Both the position numbers and the translations under genes were made by a program. A stretch of 64,000 nucleotides of DNA from NCBI RefSeq assembly GCF_032362555.1, contig NC_083516.1:6535001-6599000 (forward strand), in the 5' to 3' direction. Under the pieces are notes generated by a model. The model was not told the DNA's origin, did no database searches, and saw only the letters and a list, made by a program, of their open reading frames with translations. Below are positions 36,541 through 48,514 of the stretch, piece after piece (position 1 is the first letter of the stretch; each line of letters starts with the position of its first letter). This DNA is from Amyelois transitella. Taxonomy: Eukaryota; Arthropoda; Insecta; Lepidoptera; Pyralidae.

Positions 36541-37248
36541 GGAAAAAATTGTCCAAGAAAGAAAATATGTTATTGATTGAAGCAAAAACTACTGAACGGA
36601 TCTGATTGAACTAAAAAAAGCCAGCGAAGCCCCGACCTACTATTCACACCAATACAAATTGTAACAGCGTTAGACTGTTGAGAGAGACAGTTTCAAAGAC
36701 GTTGGAACGTTTTAGACTGTATCCCACAAAATTATAACGTTAATTATTTTAATGTTAATATATTGATTATTATAAACTTTATCTATACTGGATGTCTGTA
36801 GGTATGCCAAACTAAAAAAATATCATCACAACTTTTTGTGTAAAGTTCAGCAGTTTTATATACCTCTGCTATTATTTTATTATTACGGCAGCATTTACTC
36901 ATTTGTACCTAAATACATTTGCCCAAGCGATTTCTTCCATTATGATTATCAGAAAGATAATAATGATGTGTGATCTAAACATCCTTATCATCAAGATTAT
37001 CACAAATCCGGTAAACAAACCCTTGTTGTAAATGTTTGTACACATCCTGTATGTAAATGAAGTAGCATTTTCGTTGATTAGTTAAAACTGGTTGGAGTAA
37101 TTCAAACGATCATAATACCATTATCATCGAAGTAGATAATAGATGTTTAGATGTATTCTCACGTATTTTCCTTAATGGGCTAGACGCAGCCTAAGGATGC
37201 AATGAACAGGTTTTTTTTTAATTTTTTACCTTCATAGAAAAATTAATT

Positions 37249-37490
37249 GCCGTGTGGTTCCCGGCACCAATACAAAAAACCAATAGGACCACCCCATCTC
37301 ATTCCCATGGATGTCGCAAAAGGCGACTAAGGGATAGGCTTATAAACTTGGGATTTTTTTTAGACGATGGGCTAGAAACCAGCCAGTATTTGAATCTCAA
37401 TTCTATCATTACAGCAAATAGCTGAACGTGGCCATTCAGTCTTTTCAAGACATAGATATATAGATATAGACGTGATCATATATATGTATG
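37249..37490 (+). repeat. Interspersed repeat, near-complete copy
   Basis: Begins GCCGTGTGGTTCCCGGCACC, keeps CCCATGGATGTCGCAAAAGG and GAACGTGGCCATTCAGTC, and ends GACGTGATCATATATATG. A small internal deletion removes the usual TTGGCTCTGTCTACCCC segment. Confidence 0.7.
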
Positions 37491-38410
37491 GAAAAAAGAA
37501 TTCTAAATAATTGAGCAAAACAATCGATTTTTCTGAAGATAATAATTAAAGTCTCTTTCTGCATTAATTTGAATTAAAAAATGAATTATTTGAATTACCT
37601 CTCCCAGATTTACTTTTTTGTAGCACGTTCGCAGCAGTTCCTACGAACTTGCTTCATACTCGTACTTCTACGCACCTTACACAATCGGTCGTTTGGTAAA
37701 CGCTGAAAGTTTAGTTTGGGAAGATAATAAGTAATTTTCCGGGATTTCATTCCCAAGGGAATTCCCGAAAATTCTAAGTTCTAAGCGCATGCCCATATAA
37801 GTCAGTGTTTCTTTTTACCACATTGTCTACCTATATGCGTAGTATAAGTAAGATCTTTCTAAATAGTAAGGCATGTCACTAAAGGTACTTATCAAATCAT
37901 CAAGCAATCCAGTTGAATCCTTTCATTTTTTTCGGCACAATTGTCTACCCCACAAGGAATACTGACAAGGTATATGAATGTTTCTATGTCTAGATAAAAT
38001 AGACTTTTATCCGGGATGCTACAGGATTTTCTTATTGCTTGCATATTTTAAATTACTTAATGTATTTGAATTCTATATAAATCGATATAACTAGGTATTG
38101 TTTGACAACATTAGGACGTTATCTTCTAAAAATATTTTACGTCGCAAATTCATGGGTCACAGTATCAATGTCAATTTTTTCATAATTTATTTCTCTTATC
38201 TGCAATCTATTAGCATTGGCTTACGAACGATTGTGTTATCAAATTCTATACAATATGCTACAAAATCGCAGTCTGGTCTAGTAACTTTGTCGAGAAGCTT
38301 GTAGAGGAAGTTCAAGTTCTATTTACCTATCGGTTTCTCGCCAGCGAATAAGTATAAGTAATAGAAAAACTACAAAAGTATACCTTTGCATGGATATTAT
38401 ATCACGATTA

Positions 38411-38550
38411 TCCCGTGCCCTGTAGTTCCCGACACTTTAGATTAAGACCACTCCATCTTTTAAAAGATAAACTTGAGATTCTTTTTGTAGGCGGTGAGTT
38501 AGCAACCTGTCCCTATTTAAGTTTCAATAGCTGAACGTGGCATTTCAAAC
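38411..38550 (+). repeat. Truncated copy of the GTGTAGTTCCCGGCACC repeat
   Basis: It contains CCCTGTAGTTCCCGACACTT, a shortened middle, and AGCTGAACGTGGCATTTCAA. The TATG tail is missing. A hairpin-forming AT-rich segment follows at 38560-38620. Confidence 0.5.
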
Positions 38551-39997
38551 TATTAATTTTGTTTTGTTAAACTAATACATAAACGTGTATTAGCTTTGTT
38601 TAACAATACAAAACTTTGTCTATAGGTACATTAAATATTTTGCTTTTAAAAAAAAATTTTCACCGCAGTAGGTATCGAAAAATTAAAACGCTGAGCAAAC
38701 TCCCAGCATTTACGTTAAATATATTATCGTCAATGAAACAGGATAAATACACGTGAATTTTAACGCCTTCAACCAAAGTAAGATAGTGGAGAGTTCACGA
38801 CTGCCAGACCGGCTGGAACCAGCAGCGGTGCGGCCTTGCGCTTAATGTAACCTCGCTGTCACGTTCTACTGATGACCTCTGTACTAATGTAATAGCGGCG
38901 GAACAAATATACACCGCCGAAATCAGTTAACTTAATTAATTAACTGGCATTTAGTTAACCCGCAGCTTCGAGTTAACAGGCAGAAATACTTTCGAATTAC
39001 AATATAAGAATGGATTAAAATAAATTATTGGTAGCACATTTTTTCGCGCTTAACAAAAACGTGTCGTGAAACCTAACGCGGAACCTTTATTATTTGTCAA
39101 TCCATATTTATAAATATCCTTTTAAAAGTATATTTTCCAGTTTCTACCTGTCATACTCTACATAACTATTGAAACGATTTTCAAAAATCTGCTGTGTGAT
39201 ATAGGTATAGTAGAGTTCACCCAACATACTCATAATACTCGTACCTACATAAATAATCTAAGCAATCCGTCTTATGCGGTAATTTGAATCAGGATCAGGC
39301 CACTCGCCCCTGCATCGTTTAGTTTCGAACAACTGATACTACCTCTTATCAATGATGTCTGAGAATAGAAACAGGAATGAAGTTCGTTTTTTATTTCCAT
39401 TTTACACAAATAAAAGAAGAATGCATTAGCCCTTTGTCTTATAAGTCCCAGACTCTAATTATTTCAGTTTTCCAAGTCCACTATTGGAAACTGCCCACGG
39501 TTTGAATTGATCGATATTTTTAATAGAATAGGTTTTTAATCGAAATTTTAATTTTTTTACTTATATTTCTTCTAAAAATTGTTAAGATTATTAGATTTAC
39601 ATTATTCTGCAATACCCATAGCCGATCCATAAAACGTTACATGTTGGGGCACGCGGGGAATCACCATTTATATACCTATAAGATGCTGCCATCCATTTGT
39701 AACTTCATTAGTCCTTTATTCTTTTGCCTACACTATAGGTAGTTTATAACTTTATACTTTATCTACATATAAAGAATTAAAGTTAAACAGAGGTTGATAC
39801 TTACCTACGTCAGATACGCACCTCCATGCACCCATTTTACCGACTACATGCACTGTTTTACTTTTTAATCACCTAGACAGCGTCGTTGTCAACCGCTCTA
39901 GACAACCGTCAGTTTCAATTTCGATATTAAATTCCACGGAAAATTGTATGAATGAAATTAGCATGTGTTAGTTTTTCTTAGGGTGGTTGTTTTTCAG

Positions 39998-42900
39998 TTG
40001 TGTGCGGTCAAGGCGTTGTTGTGTGGTCGGCAGCGTGCTAGCGGCTCTCGTGGTGGGCGCGCTGGTAGCTATCCTGGTGCTGCAGCCGTGGGCTGGCGTG
40101 GGCCACCCGCGCTACCAGCGCGCCACGGTCGCGGCTAATGGCTACGAGTGTGCTGGTATCGGCAGGTATGTCTGGAAATTGATGTTATTAGGTAATGATG
40201 GTATGTGACTTAAAAATGAATCCATTCTAAAGTGCACAGATGAGATTCTAATCAATGACTCTTCTCAGATTCGAGTTATATGTTAATTTGATTTCAAAAC
40301 GATACACTTATGATTAAAGAAACCTTGTACATCCAGGTTATTGGCTGTATAACCATGATCCAAGCTGGGTTGGGCTTCTCTGCAAGGTTGCGGAGGTCAG
40401 ACGGGATGCACTTCGTAAAAAAGTGAAAAACTTTACTTAACACTCCAGGATTATGGTCATAGGCTCACCCCGTACTCTCCAGGAAGAAGGATGCAACAAA
40501 GATCTTCGACAAGAGACTCTTACACTCTTCAAGGAACATAATATGCTTACTATGCAGATGTAAATGACTAATAATTTTCCACTAACATTTATGAGTACCT
40601 ATAGATGTTTTATGGTTTATATTGTTTATTTTTAATCTTCTGAAAAACCGTAACTGTAGAAAATCTACCGTAACTTATTCTGCCAATGTTTTGTCTTTTA
40701 ATTTTGTGTTGAATGAAATTAATTTTATACGCATAGTTTTCTTTGATTACATATTACAAATACATTGCGGCATTTACCACACAGTTATAAAGAGTTATAG
40801 TGTCTCTTTTTTAATAAATTTTTTAATAAATGCAGTGGAAATGAGACCGTTAAGGAGTATGATGGGTGTGAAATTGAGTGACCGGATAAGGAACAGCGTG
40901 ATAAGGTAATGTTGTGATGTGAAAGAAGATGTAGTTATAGGAATAGAAAAGGGTATGCTAAGATGGTTTGGTCATGTGGAGAGGATGAGTGAGAGCAGGT
41001 TGACTAAGCAGATATACAAGGAGAGTGTGAGGGAAAGGTCGGAGTGGGAAGACCTTGACGAACGTATCTTGATCAAATTAAGGACGTCCTGGCAAAGGGT
41101 CATGTCAAGAGTACCCGAAACCGCCGAGCTTGCATGAAGAGAGTTATGAATGTGGATGAAGCGAAGGAAGTATGCAGAGAACGTGGCAAGTGGACAGATG
41201 TAGTCTCTGCCTACCCCTCCGGGAAAGAGGTATGATTTTATGTTATGATATGTTTGTTTTTTTATTAGATACTGATGTTAATATTTTCCCGGTCCAAATC
41301 ATGGCATAGAGAAGGAGGCGACAATGCCGAAATGGAGTGTAATCCGTCCGCACATAGCAATCTACAAAATAAATAATTAAGAAGAAAACATCTGTTACAG
41401 GAAAATCCTAGAAATAAACGGATCAGCCGTCGACGCTGCCATCGCAACTTTATTCTGCGAGGGGGTAGCGTGCGCACAATGTATGGGGCTCGGCGGCGGG
41501 TTCCTTGCGACGGTATACGACGCGGCGTCAGGTCGAGTGGCCGTGCTCAACGCCCGAGAGAGAGCGCCAATGGCCACGACTCAAGACATGTTCGCGAACG
41601 CGTCGTCCACCGTCGGGGGGCTAGCCGTCGCCGTGCCAGGCGAGTTGAGAGGCTACGGCGAGCTGTATCGCCGTTACGGGAATCTGCCCTGGGCCCAACT
41701 GGTGCAGCCAACGATAGACCTGTGCAAGAACGGGCAGCGCGTCAACGAGTACATGGCGCGGGTACTCTTGAGCTACAGCGACAGGATCAAGGCGGAGCCG
41801 TCAATGAGGTAAGTTGGGGGTGTTACAAATTAAACTCATTCGTCGTATGGTTTTATAGTCAATCAAAAACTTCACATGAGCTTTTAACCTTCCTTATTAC
41901 CTCTACAATATATAGCTTGTACGTCTAATTGAAATACATTTAACCTAACGGTACCTAATCATAAAATAACAGCGTTGCAACTTATCAATTGATTATGGTG
42001 CGAATCCTAAAATATCAGTAGTAATGAAAACAAAACCTCAGGTTTCAGGTAGATACCGCTATCATACATTGCATCTCTTTATGCTAGCCTTGTTTACGTT
42101 ACATATTATCTTACATTTGTACAATTTTACGACCTCAGCATGTATATCTGATATGAAATAAAACAATATAAAATAAAGATCAACTAAGTAAGTACTTTTA
42201 TTATTATGGAAATTTTTACAAACTTTAAATCCCATCAAGGCCAGAGGACATTGTCATACACCTAGACAATTTCCTCTAGTCTTGACATCGATAGAACACA
42301 CACACCATAAATTATCACAACTCTTCTCCTGGTACGTAATGTGCCAGCCTTCCCACTAATACCCCTTTGTGGGTATTTCTTGCCATTATGCGGGCCACAA
42401 GGGATCGCAAGGCATTCGACCACCATTCGACCCTCTGGCGGCCCGGGGCGTCTGTGCCGTGAATATAGCTGATAAGCGCTTGATCGTAAAAAACAACCCA
42501 GTTAAAAAGTAAAAAATTGTGTTTTTGTTTTTGAAATCACCCCGAAACCGAGTTGCATATTTTTGCATGCGTGAAACCGACAATATCAGGTTAGTATCTG
42601 TCTAATTCAGCACTGCATTTTTTATAAAATTCTTCTTCATTTTAGAGAGGCTTACGTGAACCCGGCGACAGGCGAGGTCTGGCAGCTAGGCGACCTGATC
42701 CGACACCCAACACTAGCCGCTACATTGGAGGTGATCGCCCGGGAGGGCCCGCAGGCGATTCACAACGGGTCCCTTACCACGCCACTCGTCAAAGACATTC
42801 GCCAGCACGGTGGCATCATTACGGAAGAAGACCTCAGGAATTACAAGTTTGTATCTTCATTAGTATCGTCTTAGAATATAAGCCACACTGGTTCTTTTTC

Positions 42901-45900
42901 CACAACTAAATCTGTGGTGCTGTACAAACGTCTTACCTCTCCTAAATGTCTTACCTCATGCTTACAAAATGACTTCTTTTGCAGTATCTTCATTTTGCAT
43001 TCATTTTATATCGTCGAGTTAAAATAATAGTTTAAGGCACCGTAACTGGCTATCACTTGAACATACGCGGTAATTTCCATTATAATATTGTTTTGATTAT
43101 CAACGAGATTGACATCCATCCTTTACGTCATATCACCAAAGGTCAAGTTCTAATTCTTCAATGCGACAGTCGAGTGTTTTGCGTAGAAAAAAACCTTGCA
43201 GCAATGTACAAACATGATAAAACCCAGCAACATCATGACACATCACAATAATTCTAAAACTGTCAGTAAAGAAGCTAGTTTATTTTCACGCCAACTTCCG
43301 ACTCCATCTAGAACTTTGGAAGAAGTATTATGACACTATTCCGGTTCTTTTTTAACATATAACGAAAAATTTTTAGAACAGAATGGCAAGAGCCGGTGGC
43401 GGTGCCGTTGACAGAGGAGCATACCCTATACACGTCGCCACTCCCCGGCTCAGGGGGCGTGTTGGCGTTCATCCTGAACATGCTGCGCGGCTGGGTGGAG
43501 TCCGGCTCGGAGGCGCCGCCAGGGTCCAACCTGTACTGGCATCGCGTCGTCGAGACGTTCAAGTTCGCGTACGGCCTTCGAACGCACCTCGGCGACCCTT
43601 CACGATCACCAGAACTATACAACCTGACTTTCAGCATCAGTGAGGTGAACCCTACTTAGCTCTATAATCATTTAACCCAAATTTAACCAAAATCTATTAA
43701 TTCTTTGCTGTGTGAAAGTCTCCTAAAAGTCCTAAAACGCACAATCTGTATAAAAGATGTTATGCCATGTAGATTAATTAATAGAAACTCCTGCAATCTT
43801 TGAAAGACTCCTTAGAAAAAAATTCATTGGCTTGCTTGCATTATTTTTAAAAGATAAGAGAAGTAACCGATATCAACCATTAAAAAAGTTTTGGTAGGAA
43901 GAATTTAAAGTTATATAACGAGTATATCACGACCTCTTAATAAAACTACCATTCTTTTGCATATTACAGCTGGAAAGAAACATGAGCGACCCGACTTGGG
44001 CAGAAGCCTACAGGAGCCAAGTGGACGACACGCGTACGTTTGAAGACTGGAAACACTATGGTGCAGACTTCGAAGGGATAAATGACCACGGAACGGCCCA
44101 GATCGTGGTGATTGGCCCTGACGGCAGTGCTGTATCAGTAACAAGCACTGTGAACTATATGTAAGCTAAGCTTGTTTTTCCTGTCTTGATTTTAAATGTT
44201 TAAGTTCTTAACCTTATTGGTTCAGTTTTTCCAAATTGTAGGTATTTGTTCTGTATGCCTCATTGATCTGTGTACTGAGTTAGTTTAGCTTTAATCATGA
44301 GAATTGATTTTTAAAGGATTTAAAAAATTCATCCTATCGTATGTAGGTATATGAGCTTAATGTGAACCTTTTTTCAGATGGGGATCTTTGAGACGATCAC
44401 AGAGTCTTGGATTTATTCTAAACAACGAAATGGATGACTTCGCAATTCCAAACCGAGAGTCTGCCTATGGTCTACCTCCATCGCCATCAAATTTACTAGG
44501 ACCTGGCCTTCAACCTTTAAGCTCCATGGTCCCAACCATCACTCTACGCAATGGAAAAGTGTCGATGGTAGCTGGAGCAGCTGGAGGCACGAAAATTACC
44601 ACTCAAGTAGCAATGGTTAGTATATTGGTTATATTGAACTCGGAAGAGAAAATCCGGTCAAGTGCGTGTTGGTTACCCTCGCATGCATACAGTTCCGTGT
44701 TTTTGCCTATATTAAAAATGCACCTGCCACTTCGGCAAGACGCGTGCTTACGGAAAAGCTCAAGAGCGAGAGAGATAATCAAAGTTGTGGGTTTAAAAAT
44801 AATTGTAAATGCTGATTTAGCATTCTGTGTGGAGAGCTCTTTAAAAATTTTGTTCTGAATTACTCAGAGGGAAAAGCCAAAAATATTGTCAACTCTTTGC
44901 ATGGTAGACAGACAATAAAGTACAACACGCTATTGTTGTATTACATAATTAAATGTATTCTTTCAGGCTACAAGGCATATCTTCCTAGAAGGTGGAAATT
45001 TAGTAGACACGATTCAGCGACGTCGGCTTCATCACCAACTCATACCCATGGAGGTGGAATATGAACACGATTTCGATCAGGTAACAGTTTATTATATGCT
45101 ATCACACATGATAAACAGTCGTCATATTTTTTGTTCCTTCAAATCTAAACAAAAAACTTACGGATGCACTTATACCTACTTACTTAGAAAAAAAACCCTA
45201 CTGTAATGTTAATTATGAAATTCGTGTTCAGTCAGACTTCATAATTTTTTCTAAAACTGTGAAATCAATTCAATATCTTATATACCTAATCATTCATTTT
45301 TATTAAGTTTAAAAAATATTTGATTGAGTTGCCTCAAGGATCAGATCTAACCCAACACTATTTGTTACACATATTTTTTACTTCATATTAATCTCATTTT
45401 CATATATTGAAATATAATTTTTAACGTCATAAATGTTTTGAAGGTGTTTTATATCTCAACATAAAAATTAAGAATTGTATCGTTTATTGCAGAAGTAATA
45501 CAATAGAAATTTTAGTAAGTATCTATTAGTAGATAGATACATATTTAGCATTGAAAAATTGTTTTCGCAATGATGTGCATAATTTCCTATAATGAGTTAT
45601 TCTCTGACATTACCTATATTGATATGAAATCGTCGTTCACAATACACAAGGACGGATGTAGCTCCAACCTTGTGCTCTTATGTAACGATCACAATGGCTA
45701 TTTGTGACACAAAGTATCGGACAATAGGCTAGGCTTATTTCAATGCATGTGTATTTTTTTTTGTCTCACATCCAGGTCCGTAACAACTTTCTAATGTAGT
45801 GATTTGAATGACAATGACATCATCGTCATACACCTAATAAATTATTCCAAATGTTGAATACACCTAGCTCAGTGCTATATTTTTCGAATTTATTAAATCA

Positions 45901-46474
45901 GAAAAATAAATTCATCTTTTTCTGAACAGATCTGATCAGTCTTATTGATGAAGATTTAGGTACCTCATTATAATTATAATACTTACCGTTATACGTTTTT
46001 GTACAAATATGGAACATTTGTACAATTAACTGTAGAAATTACTGCAGGTACCTACATTATTGTCACAACATTAGGCTGAATATCCTAAGGTCTATGCCAA
46101 AAATAACGTTTAAATTTTTGTGGGCGTTGTAGATACTTAGATGGCAGTAGCCAGCCCATTTGTTCTTGACCTATTTGTACGATCTGATTAGGATGGCAGT
46201 TCTCAGCCCATTTGTACTAGACCTATTTGTATGATCGGATTAGGAAGAAAATCTAGTTTTCTTTGTTTTTTCGCTACTCCCAGACCAGGATATAACAGAA
46301 AAACATTTTCTTTTGCAGTCCATCATTCAATCTCTCCAAGCACGGGGCCACGCTACCACTGAACTGAGCCGTACCGCAGGCTTCGCAGCCATGATAGCAG
46401 CAGTAAGAGAAGCCGATGGCATGATCGTGGCGGCCACAGACCCAAGACGCATTGGAAGCCAAGACGGATTCTAG
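39998..46474 (+). CDS. Ggt: Gamma-glutamyltransferase (membrane-anchored), 5' end missing
   Basis: Eight exons join in phase: 39998-40165, 41401-41808, 42646-42846, 43377-43644, 43970-44160, 44378-44615, 44967-45080 and 46319-46474, giving 580 codons plus stop (human GGT1 569 aa). The enzyme cleaves and transfers the gamma-glutamyl group of glutathione and its conjugates outside the cell. A membrane anchor lies near the start (VVGSVLAALVVGALVAILVL). Family signatures follow: GSAVDAAIATLFC, CMGLGGGF, ARERAP, PLPGSGGV, the autoprocessing nucleophile in DHGTAQ (Thr codon 44093-44095), AVSVTST, NNEMDDFA, PLSSMVPTI and GAAGGTKITTQ. The first exon starts with the third base of a codon after TTTTTCAG and has a stop upstream in frame, so a short ATG-bearing exon is missing. 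An RTE-like tail sits in the first intron shown. Expected to be active; no key residue is lost. Confidence 0.94.
40345..40500 (-). repeat. Interspersed repeat fragment, reversed
   Basis: TTGCGGAGGTCAGACGGGAT and ACTCCAGGATTATGGTCATA are the reverse of words in the copy at 57945-58140 (ATCTGATCTCCGCAACCTTT). Located in the first GGT intron shown. Confidence 0.5.
40840..41245 (+). mobile_element. Non-LTR retrotransposon ORF tail and 3' end, in GGT intron
   Basis: The longest local copy of the family found reversed at 6121, 16461, 18131, 23984, 47700 and 59155. Its frames read EMRPLRSMMGVKLSDRIRN, MLRWFGHVERM and, after frame breaks, words of a C-terminal tail, ending at CCGGGAAAGAGGTATGAT. 'LRWFGHVERM' is the classic tail of an RTE/Jockey-type reverse transcriptase ORF. 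5'-truncated and frameshifted, so inert. Confidence 0.75.
46140..46243 (+). repeat. Tandem duplication, two 52-bp units
   Basis: Unit 1 is 46140-46191 and unit 2 is 46192-46243, both starting GATGGCAGT and ending GATTAG, with a handful of substitutions. It lies in the last GGT intron, 75 bases before the last exon. Confidence 0.65.
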
Positions 46475-46601
46475 TTGCCACACTTCGTAGTATTAAAATT
46501 AATAAGATCTCAATATTGAGGTCGCGTTTTGTGATATTATGTAAGGTCTAAAACGCGTTCAAGGATAGCCGCGCAGTCAGACTGCTTATTGCCAGCACAT
46601 C

Positions 46602-46607
46602 AATAAA
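46602..46607 (+). terminator. Candidate polyadenylation signal of GGT
   Basis: AATAAA about 128 bases after the stop codon. A short 3' untranslated region is plausible. Confidence 0.45.
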
Positions 46608-48514
46608 CCAATACCTACAACTATTGAAGAGCCAACGGCTTAGTCGCTTTCTATTTGTGAAGGTCCCTTAGAGACGAGTAGTTAGTACAGAAAAAAAGAG
46701 AGAGTAGCCTTACTTTTTTTGTTTATTGGAATAGTAAATCTGGGAGCATTGTACCTAAGTTGTTATTCTAAGTACCTACATGTATTTTATGTGGTCATTA
46801 TTTATTGAATAATTAGGATGAATCCTATTAAAGGTAGGTACCTAGACCAAGGTACTGACTGATTCCGAGGGAATTACTTGTAAAATACCTACATTAATGA
46901 CTGTATACCTAAATATTGGCTATTTATATCTATTGGAATTGGATATTTGTTGAAACAAGTTATCGCCAGATATGGTATATTTTATTACGTAAAAATTATT
47001 TGTGATCCACGTAGACTGTCTAGTCACGCCAATCTTCATTCAAATAATTATTGAACTGAGTAAAAGATCAACGTATGACTTAATGTGTAGCCGACGTAAT
47101 GTGCAGTATCCTTTTATAAATAAAATTACAGTCTTTGAAGAAATGTACCTAACTTCGATCTGTGATTATTTTATAGGCTGGCAATGCCACATGGGTAAAC
47201 TATTGTTGTGAAGTTGACTTTATTTTTAACATGTTTGTAAATATTAAAATGTTATGAAACTATTTAAGGTGCTGTTATTTTTAACGATTGTAATTTCAAT
47301 AAAATTATGATATTATGTTTCATTTTATTTTTTGTTTCAACATACAAACATACATTTAGTCAGTTCTACTATATCCCTTGCGGGGTAGCCCGGGCCAACA
47401 GACTTGAATAGAATGATAGAGCACGTTCAGCTTAAAGGGTCAGGCCGCGGAGTCGCATCGAAATAAGTATGTGTTTCTCTGGTTGGATAAGATAAATGAT
47501 ACTGCAAAGTTTTATCCAATACAGTTCAGGTTCAAAACTAAGGCCGCGGGATGATCTGATGACAATCACCGATAAAGCTGTTAAAATTGAAGAATTTGGG
47601 CAGAATATTATAGTGGGATCAAATTTGACTATCGTTAGATATTAGGGATTATCGACACTCCAGAAGAATAATATGGCGTAAGAGTCTAACATCAAAAATA
47701 CTTACATACATACATAAAATCACGCCTTTTTCCCGGAGGGTAGGCAGAGACTACATCCTAAGTGGAGAATTACCACGATCCCTGCATACTTCCTTCGCTT
47801 CATCCACATTCATAACTCTCTTCACCCTTTGCCAAGACGTCCTTAATTTGATCAAGATACGTTAGGCCTTCCCACTCCGACCTTTCCCTCCATACTCTCC
47901 TTATATATTTGCTTAGTCAACATTCCCTTATCACGCTGTTCTTTATCTGATCACTCAATTTTACACCGATCATACTCCTTAACACTCTCATTTCACGCCA
48001 AACTATTTAAAGAAATAAAATGATCTGTGGTTTTTTATTCTAAAATTGGTATCGATATCATACTTTAATGCATGCCTCCTAAAAACTGGTAACGTCCACT
48101 TCATCGAGGACCCCACAGCCCTCGTTGAAGATTTATAAAGTGTAAATGGGTTTGTGCAAAACAAACAATAAAATCACTTCACTTTTTATTATTAAGGCTC
48201 CATCGTTCAACAAAACGATGATTTTGCCAATGTCAAGGTTGAAAACAATATAATCATAGTCAGTGCCAAAGGTTTTATTTTATTCAAAGTCAAAGTTGTC
48301 AAATGTCATTGCCGGCATTTTATCTTTCATTGTTTGAAAGACGCAATTCGCGGTAAAAACTGCTTAAAAATTTTATCAATAACAAAATAAAACAATAATA
48401 GTTTCAATACGGAACGGAGAGAAACCGTCAACACATTAAAACATTGGTTTTGTAATTTTGGTTACTCTTGGAATAATCAGATTTGAATACTTACAATACT
48501 TGTTTATTTTCAAG
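46608..48514. other. Intergenic region between GGT and RpA-70
   Basis: No gene found. It contains a reversed repeat piece at 47340-47445 (CTTGCGGGGTAGCCCGGGCC), a reversed LINE tail at 47700, and presumably the RpA-70 promoter in the last few hundred bases, where no core element stands out. Confidence 0.45.
47700..48005 (-). mobile_element. Non-LTR retrotransposon 3' tail
   Basis: It begins ACATACATACATAAAATCAC and runs through GGAGGGTAGGCAGAGACTAC, CTTCATCCACATTCATAACT, TTGCCAAGACGTCC and CCTTCCCACTCCGACC to TTACACCGATCATACTCC, the reverse complement of the family's coding tail. A small deletion removes the middle relative to 40840-41245. Confidence 0.75.

Larger units (their letters stand above)
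29957..39997. other. Ten-kilobase gene-poor interval
   Basis: No exon with both splice context and protein similarity was found except retroelement debris at 32230, 36415 and repeats at 37249 and 38411. The GC-richer patch near 38800-38900 and the segment at 39880-39930 are candidates for the promoter or first exon of the gamma-glutamyltransferase gene, but no in-phase first exon could be fixed. Confidence 0.4.

Noticed and set aside
41470-41928. 152-codon ORF overlapping the GGT exon at 41401
   Set aside because: It is a shadow frame of GC-rich coding sequence; the GGT frame has the family motifs and proper splice sites.
43308-43637. 109-codon minus-strand ORF across a GGT exon
   Set aside because: Antisense shadow of the GGT exon 43377-43644, no family similarity.
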